DNA of 14,520 nt. Origin: JBBTXJ01 sp964636345. Lineage in GTDB: Bacteria > Patescibacteriota > Patescibacteriia > Magasanikbacterales > JBBTXJ01. Where the stretch lies: assembly GCA_964636345.1 (NCBI GenBank), contig CAZWRL010000020.1, positions 1 through 14,520 of the forward strand, in the 5' to 3' direction. The notes under the pieces were generated by a model that saw only the letters and a list, made by a program, of their open reading frames with translations, was not told the origin of the DNA and did not search any database. Made by a program: the position numbers and the translations under genes. Shown in pieces: positions 11,864 through 14,520 of this stretch. Position 1 is the first letter of the stretch; the number at the start of each line of letters is the position of its first letter.

Positions 11864-12523
11864 ATGCGTTTTTCTGTTGTTACCATTTTTCCCGAGCTGA
11901 TTACGGGCTACTGCAGCGAGTCCATTTTAGGGCGTGCGCAACAAAAGAATTTGATTGACGTCAACGCTGTGAATGTGCGGGATTTTGCCACAGACAAACA
12001 CCACACCGTGGATGACTCGCCGTATGGCGGTGGGCCGGGCATGGTTCTGCGGCCGGATGTTATTGCAAGCGCGCTCGCGTCACTTGGTGTGCTCAAAAAA
12101 AACGGTGAGCGCCGCAAAGAAAAAAAACGCCGCGTCATTTTGTTGTCACCGCGCGGCAAACAATTTGATCAGCGCATGGCAGAGAGGTTTGCGAAACTTG
12201 ATGCATTGGTCTTGATAAGCGGCCGGTATGAAGGAATAGATCAGCGCGTGCATGACCACATGATTGACGAAGAAATTTCTGTGGGTCCGTATGTGCTCGC
12301 GGGCGGCGAGCTCGGCGCGCTCGCCATTTTGGAGGCAGTCGCGCGGCTCATCCCGGGCGTGCTTGGGAATGAGGAGTCGCTTGTGGAGGAGACGCACACG
12401 AGCGGAAAAGAATATCCGCACTACACTCGTCCAGAAATTTTTAATAAGCGGCACGTGCCGGAGATTTTACTTTCCGGCGACCACAAAAAAATTCAGGAAT
12501 GGCGGCGGAAGATGCAGAAATAA
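11864..12523 (+). CDS. trmD: tRNA (guanine-N1)-methyltransferase TrmD
   Basis: TrmD is a SPOUT-class, trefoil-knot enzyme that methylates G37 of tRNAs with a G at position 36, preventing frameshifts. The 219-aa product has VDDSPYGGGPGMVLRP (about 48-63), VILLSPRGKQFDQ, LISGRYEGIDQRV (about 117-129), SVGPYVLAGGELGALAILEAVARLIPGVLGNEES (about 138-171) and PHYTRPEIF. By alignment to E. coli TrmD, the catalytic Asp169 corresponds to Glu in VEETH, and GDY of the knot is GPY here. The C-terminal domain is shorter than in E. coli. The ATG sits directly after the hairpin with no Shine-Dalgarno. rimM and rplS, the usual neighbours, are not beside it. Confidence 0.95.
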   Translation: MRFSVVTIFPELITGYCSESILGRAQQKNLIDVNAVNVRDFATDKHHTVDDSPYGGGPGMVLRPDVIASALASLGVLKKNGERRKEKKRRVILLSPRGKQFDQRMAERFAKLDALVLISGRYEGIDQRVHDHMIDEEISVGPYVLAGGELGALAILEAVARLIPGVLGNEESLVEETHTSGKEYPHYTRPEIFNKRHVPEILLSGDHKKIQEWRRKMQK

Positions 12524-12535
12524 AAAAGCATGGGC

Positions 12536-12565
12536 TTGACATCGTAGCATCTTTGTGGTTATATA
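12536..12565 (+). promoter_or_regulatory. Sigma70-type promoter of the zinc-finger gene
   Basis: TTGACA (12536-12541), 17- or 18-bp spacer, TTATAT/TATATA (12559-12565). The start is expected near 12571, giving a leader of about 20 nt that contains a strong Shine-Dalgarno. Confidence 0.75.
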
Positions 12566-12579
12566 GCGCACGAGCATGC

Positions 12580-12589
12580 AGGAGGGAGG
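12580..12589 (+). promoter_or_regulatory. Strong Shine-Dalgarno deciding the start of the zinc-finger gene
   Basis: AGGAGGGAGG immediately precedes the ATG at 12591. It excludes the earlier ATG at 12576, which would place the SD inside the coding sequence. Confidence 0.8.
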
Positions 12590-12590
12590 C

Positions 12591-12818
12591 ATGACCGAGC
12601 GGGCAGTGCCGGAGAAGAAGCGGAGGAGACGGCGACGTGGTTGGGGAGGATGCCATGAATGCAAGGAAGCATTTTACGAACGAACCGGCTCTGTGTTGAG
12701 CCCCTGTGAACGTTGTCACAAATATTATTGTACCGAGCATTTGTGGGATCATAAGAATCCCGATGATCGGCGCCGCAAGTGTCGTAAACCGAGTGACAGG
12801 CAGATGACCCTCCTGTGA
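12591..12818 (+). CDS. Small AN1-like zinc-finger protein, 75 aa
   Basis: The product has a very basic N-terminus (KKRRRRRRGWGG, residues 9-20) and then potential zinc ligands C21, C24, C39, C42, C47, H50, H54 and C64. The spacing is C-x2-C-x14-C-x2-C-x4-C-x2-H-x3-H-x9-C. The central C-x2-C-x4-C-x2-H matches the core of eukaryotic and archaeal AN1 fingers; the outer spacing differs. Eight ligands could hold two zinc ions in a cross-braced fold, and the Arg-rich tract suggests nucleic acid or ribosome binding; both are inference. I chose the ATG at 12591 because AGGAGG (12580-12585) stands 5 nt before it. An ATG at 12576 lies ahead of that site. Confidence 0.75.
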   Translation: MTERAVPEKKRRRRRRGWGGCHECKEAFYERTGSVLSPCERCHKYYCTEHLWDHKNPDDRRRKCRKPSDRQMTLL

Positions 12819-12846
12819 TTCGGTTTTTATTTTTCCACAGTTTTTG

Positions 12847-12875
12847 TTGTGGCGATGATGTATTTGTGATACAAT
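12847..12875 (+). promoter_or_regulatory. Sigma70-type promoter of the UPRT-like gene
   Basis: TTGTGG (12847-12852), 17-bp spacer, TACAAT (12870-12875); start expected near 12882, leaving about 24 nt of leader with a Shine-Dalgarno at 12893-12900. Confidence 0.65.
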
Positions 12876-12905
12876 AAAACAGGTTCAAAAATGAGGAGGA
12901 GCGCG

Positions 12906-13709
12906 ATGCAGAGACCGCATGAGTTGGACCATCGGTATGGTCCGCAGTTCCACATTCTTGATGATCTGGTGGCAACAACGAAGCTCGCGGCGGTGCGAAA
13001 CCGTGAGACGGTTCAGCCGGAATTGAATCGGTTGGTTGCGGATTTGTATCGGTTTCTCGTTTGGCGTGTTGTTGCCCAGGAAATGCCGCATCAGCACCTT
13101 GAGGTGCCAACACCCATGGTGGATAATCTGCCGATGGGTGACGCGCCGCGCGGCGTCTGGTCCGGTACGATTCTTGATCGGCGTACCCGCGCCGTGGTGC
13201 TTTCCATCGCGCGCGCCGGCACATTGCCCGCGCAAGTGTGCTACGATTTTGTCGCTGGGCTTCTGGGCGGAAAAGCGATGTGCATGGACAATCTTTCCAT
13301 GAGCCGCACCACCGATAAGGATCATAGAGTAACGGGCGCCGCCATCCATGGCGCAAAGACCACCGCGTCTATTCAAGGAAGTTACCTCCTTATCCCGGAT
13401 CCCATGGGAGCGTCCGGCACCACTTTGTGCCAAGCGCTTGAGTATTACCGAACCTCGGTGAGTGGCACACCCGCCGGTATCATTGCCATGCATCTCATGG
13501 TGACGCCGGAGTACATCAGGATGGTGCGCGAAAAGTGGCCCTTGGTGCGCGTATACGCACTGGCCATTGATCGCGGACTTTCTCCGAGCGATGTGTTGCA
13601 GGCAGTCCCGGGTGATCGCATTGACGAGGAGCGCGGCCTGACCGACACCCAATACGTGGTGCCTGGCGCCGGCGGTCTGGGTGAACGCATCACCAACGTC
13701 TGGGTATAG
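12906..13709 (+). CDS. upp: Uracil phosphoribosyltransferase-like protein
   Basis: UPRT converts uracil and PRPP to UMP in pyrimidine salvage. The C-terminal two thirds match the family: VVLSIARAGTLPAQ, the PRPP-binding loop LLIPDPMGASGTTLCQALEYY (family form DPMLATGGS), VRVYALAIDRGL, and the closing YVVPGAGGLGERI, which corresponds to YIIPGLGDAGD and binds uracil. At about 267 residues it exceeds the usual 208 or so. The extra length lies in the N-terminal and central regions and in an insert of about 17-20 residues (SPSDVLQAVPGDRIDEERGL) between IDRGL and the uracil loop. I chose the ATG at 12906 because GAGGAGGA lies 5-6 nt before it; the ATG at 12891 overlaps that site. It has its own promoter and terminator. 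Substrate could differ from uracil. Confidence 0.82.
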   Translation: MQRPHELDHRYGPQFHILDDLVATTKLAAVRNRETVQPELNRLVADLYRFLVWRVVAQEMPHQHLEVPTPMVDNLPMGDAPRGVWSGTILDRRTRAVVLSIARAGTLPAQVCYDFVAGLLGGKAMCMDNLSMSRTTDKDHRVTGAAIHGAKTTASIQGSYLLIPDPMGASGTTLCQALEYYRTSVSGTPAGIIAMHLMVTPEYIRMVREKWPLVRVYALAIDRGLSPSDVLQAVPGDRIDEERGLTDTQYVVPGAGGLGERITNVWV

Positions 13710-13718
13710 TTTGCTTCT

Positions 13719-13752
13719 GGCCTACGGTTTTTCTCGCAGGCCTTTTCTTTTC
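13719..13752 (+). terminator. Rho-independent terminator of the UPRT-like gene
   Basis: GGCCT-A-CG (13719-13726) pairs with CG-C-AGGCC (13735-13742) with one A-C mismatch, followed by TTTTCTTTTC. It begins 9 nt after the stop codon and separates the gene from the rRNA promoter. Confidence 0.8.
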
Positions 13753-13777
13753 ATCCACACCCAATCCGCACGCGCCC

Positions 13778-13806
13778 TTGACAGGTTTTAAGGGATCATA
13801 TAAGAT
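13778..13806 (+). promoter_or_regulatory. rRNA operon promoter
   Basis: TTGACA (13778-13783), 17-bp spacer, TAAGAT (13801-13806). Transcription should begin near 13813, about 240 nt before 16S rRNA. The region before the -35 box is not A/T-rich, so no obvious UP element is seen. No second promoter was found in the leader. Confidence 0.8.
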
Positions 13807-13812
13807 AATCTC

Positions 13813-14049
13813 GCGCTAGAAGTTCACAATATATATTCGCCCAGGTCTTGGACGCGTGTCCCGGAAACCGGGATGAAAAGAGTCGCTCGCAAGGGGTGCT
13901 CTTTTTCGTTCTAGCGCTCGTACGTTGACAACACACATGTGACAAAGACGTGTTCCGATAACCATCGGAACAATCGTCTATTCCAAAAAAGTTGAATCAA
14001 TCCCATCATCACGATGGGAACAATGAATTGTAGAGCCAATTCATCTCTC
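13813..14049 (+). promoter_or_regulatory. Structured 16S rRNA leader with boxA-like site and stacked hairpins
   Basis: GCGCTAGAA (13813-13821) at the predicted transcript start pairs perfectly with TTCTAGCGC (13909-13917). The enclosed domain holds a TCCCGG-AAA-CCGGGA hairpin (13859-13873) and a terminator-like hairpin AAAAGAG/CTCTTTT (13876-13905) whose 3' side contains TGCTCTTT (13897-13904), close to bacterial boxA. Three hairpins follow: TGTTCCGAT/ATCGGAACA (13951-13972), TCCCATC/GATGGGA (14001-14019) and ATGAATTG/CAATTCAT (14023-14044). GGAACAAT is repeated at the 3' ends of the first two (13967 and 14017). Roles in antitermination and RNase III processing are inferred. No protein-coding gene is seen between 13710 and 14049. 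Confidence 0.65.

Positions 14050-14520
<471 letters not shown>

Noticed and set aside
12559..13356. Long minus-strand open frame opposite the zinc-finger and UPRT-like genes, and another at 12885-13652
   Set aside because: Composition is Arg/His/Pro-rich without recognisable domains, with no promoter or Shine-Dalgarno. Both are antisense shadows of well-supported genes in GC-rich sequence.
13925..13953. Second rRNA promoter with TTGACA at 13925
   Set aside because: The hexamer is perfect, but no -10-like sequence lies 16-18 bp downstream (ACGTGT is found there).

Overview
The window looks like a chromosomal segment of a Candidate Phyla Radiation (Patescibacteria) bacterium, probably near the Parcubacteria. 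The best evidence is the 5' part of a 16S rRNA gene at the right end. It carries the divergent stretch around E. coli 353-370 that I associate with these groups and a V1 helix enlarged by about 76 nt. The protein genes agree: compact, with conserved housekeeping genes between small orphan proteins, an archaeal-type CMP kinase, a MutY-like protein without an iron-sulfur cluster, and no rimM in the rpsP-trmD cluster. The exact class cannot be fixed from the window.

Layout, left to right. (1) The 3' part of uvrA (+) meets rplS (-) at a shared bidirectional terminator. (2) On the minus strand an RluA-family pseudouridine synthase gene, a CMP-kinase-like gene and rplS form a compact group. The synthase gene carries three short palindromic repeat insertions, one of which supplies its stop codon and the ATG of the next gene. 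(3) A divergent HTH protein gene runs into a tRNA-Ile(UAU) gene, followed by an orphan 99-aa gene with its own promoter and terminator and a solitary HigA-like antitoxin gene. (4) A plus-strand run follows: a 143-aa orphan, a DUF1761 membrane protein, the MutY-like glycosylase and a membrane-anchored PQQ-type sugar dehydrogenase. (5) A minus-strand M16 zinc peptidase has its own promoter and terminator. (6) queA (+) overlaps tail-to-tail with a SIMPL/DUF541 gene (-). (7) rpsP, khpA and trmD (+) follow, separated by structured intergenic regions. (8) A small AN1-like zinc-finger gene and a uracil-phosphoribosyltransferase-like gene each have a promoter and a strong Shine-Dalgarno. (9) An rRNA promoter, a roughly 240-nt structured leader and the start of 16S rRNA end the window.

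Themes. Translation and RNA modification dominate: L19, S16, KhpA, TrmD, QueA, a pseudouridine synthase, a tRNA and 16S rRNA. DNA repair (UvrA, MutY-like) and pyrimidine salvage (CMP kinase, UPRT) are also present. Ten promoters can be read, each with a 17-bp spacer. The conserved genes rluA-family and rplS have start codons only 6-9 nt downstream of the -10 box, so their mRNAs should be leaderless or nearly so. Several accessory genes instead have a 5' UTR with a near-perfect Shine-Dalgarno. I found no CRISPR array, insertion sequence or intact toxin-antitoxin pair.
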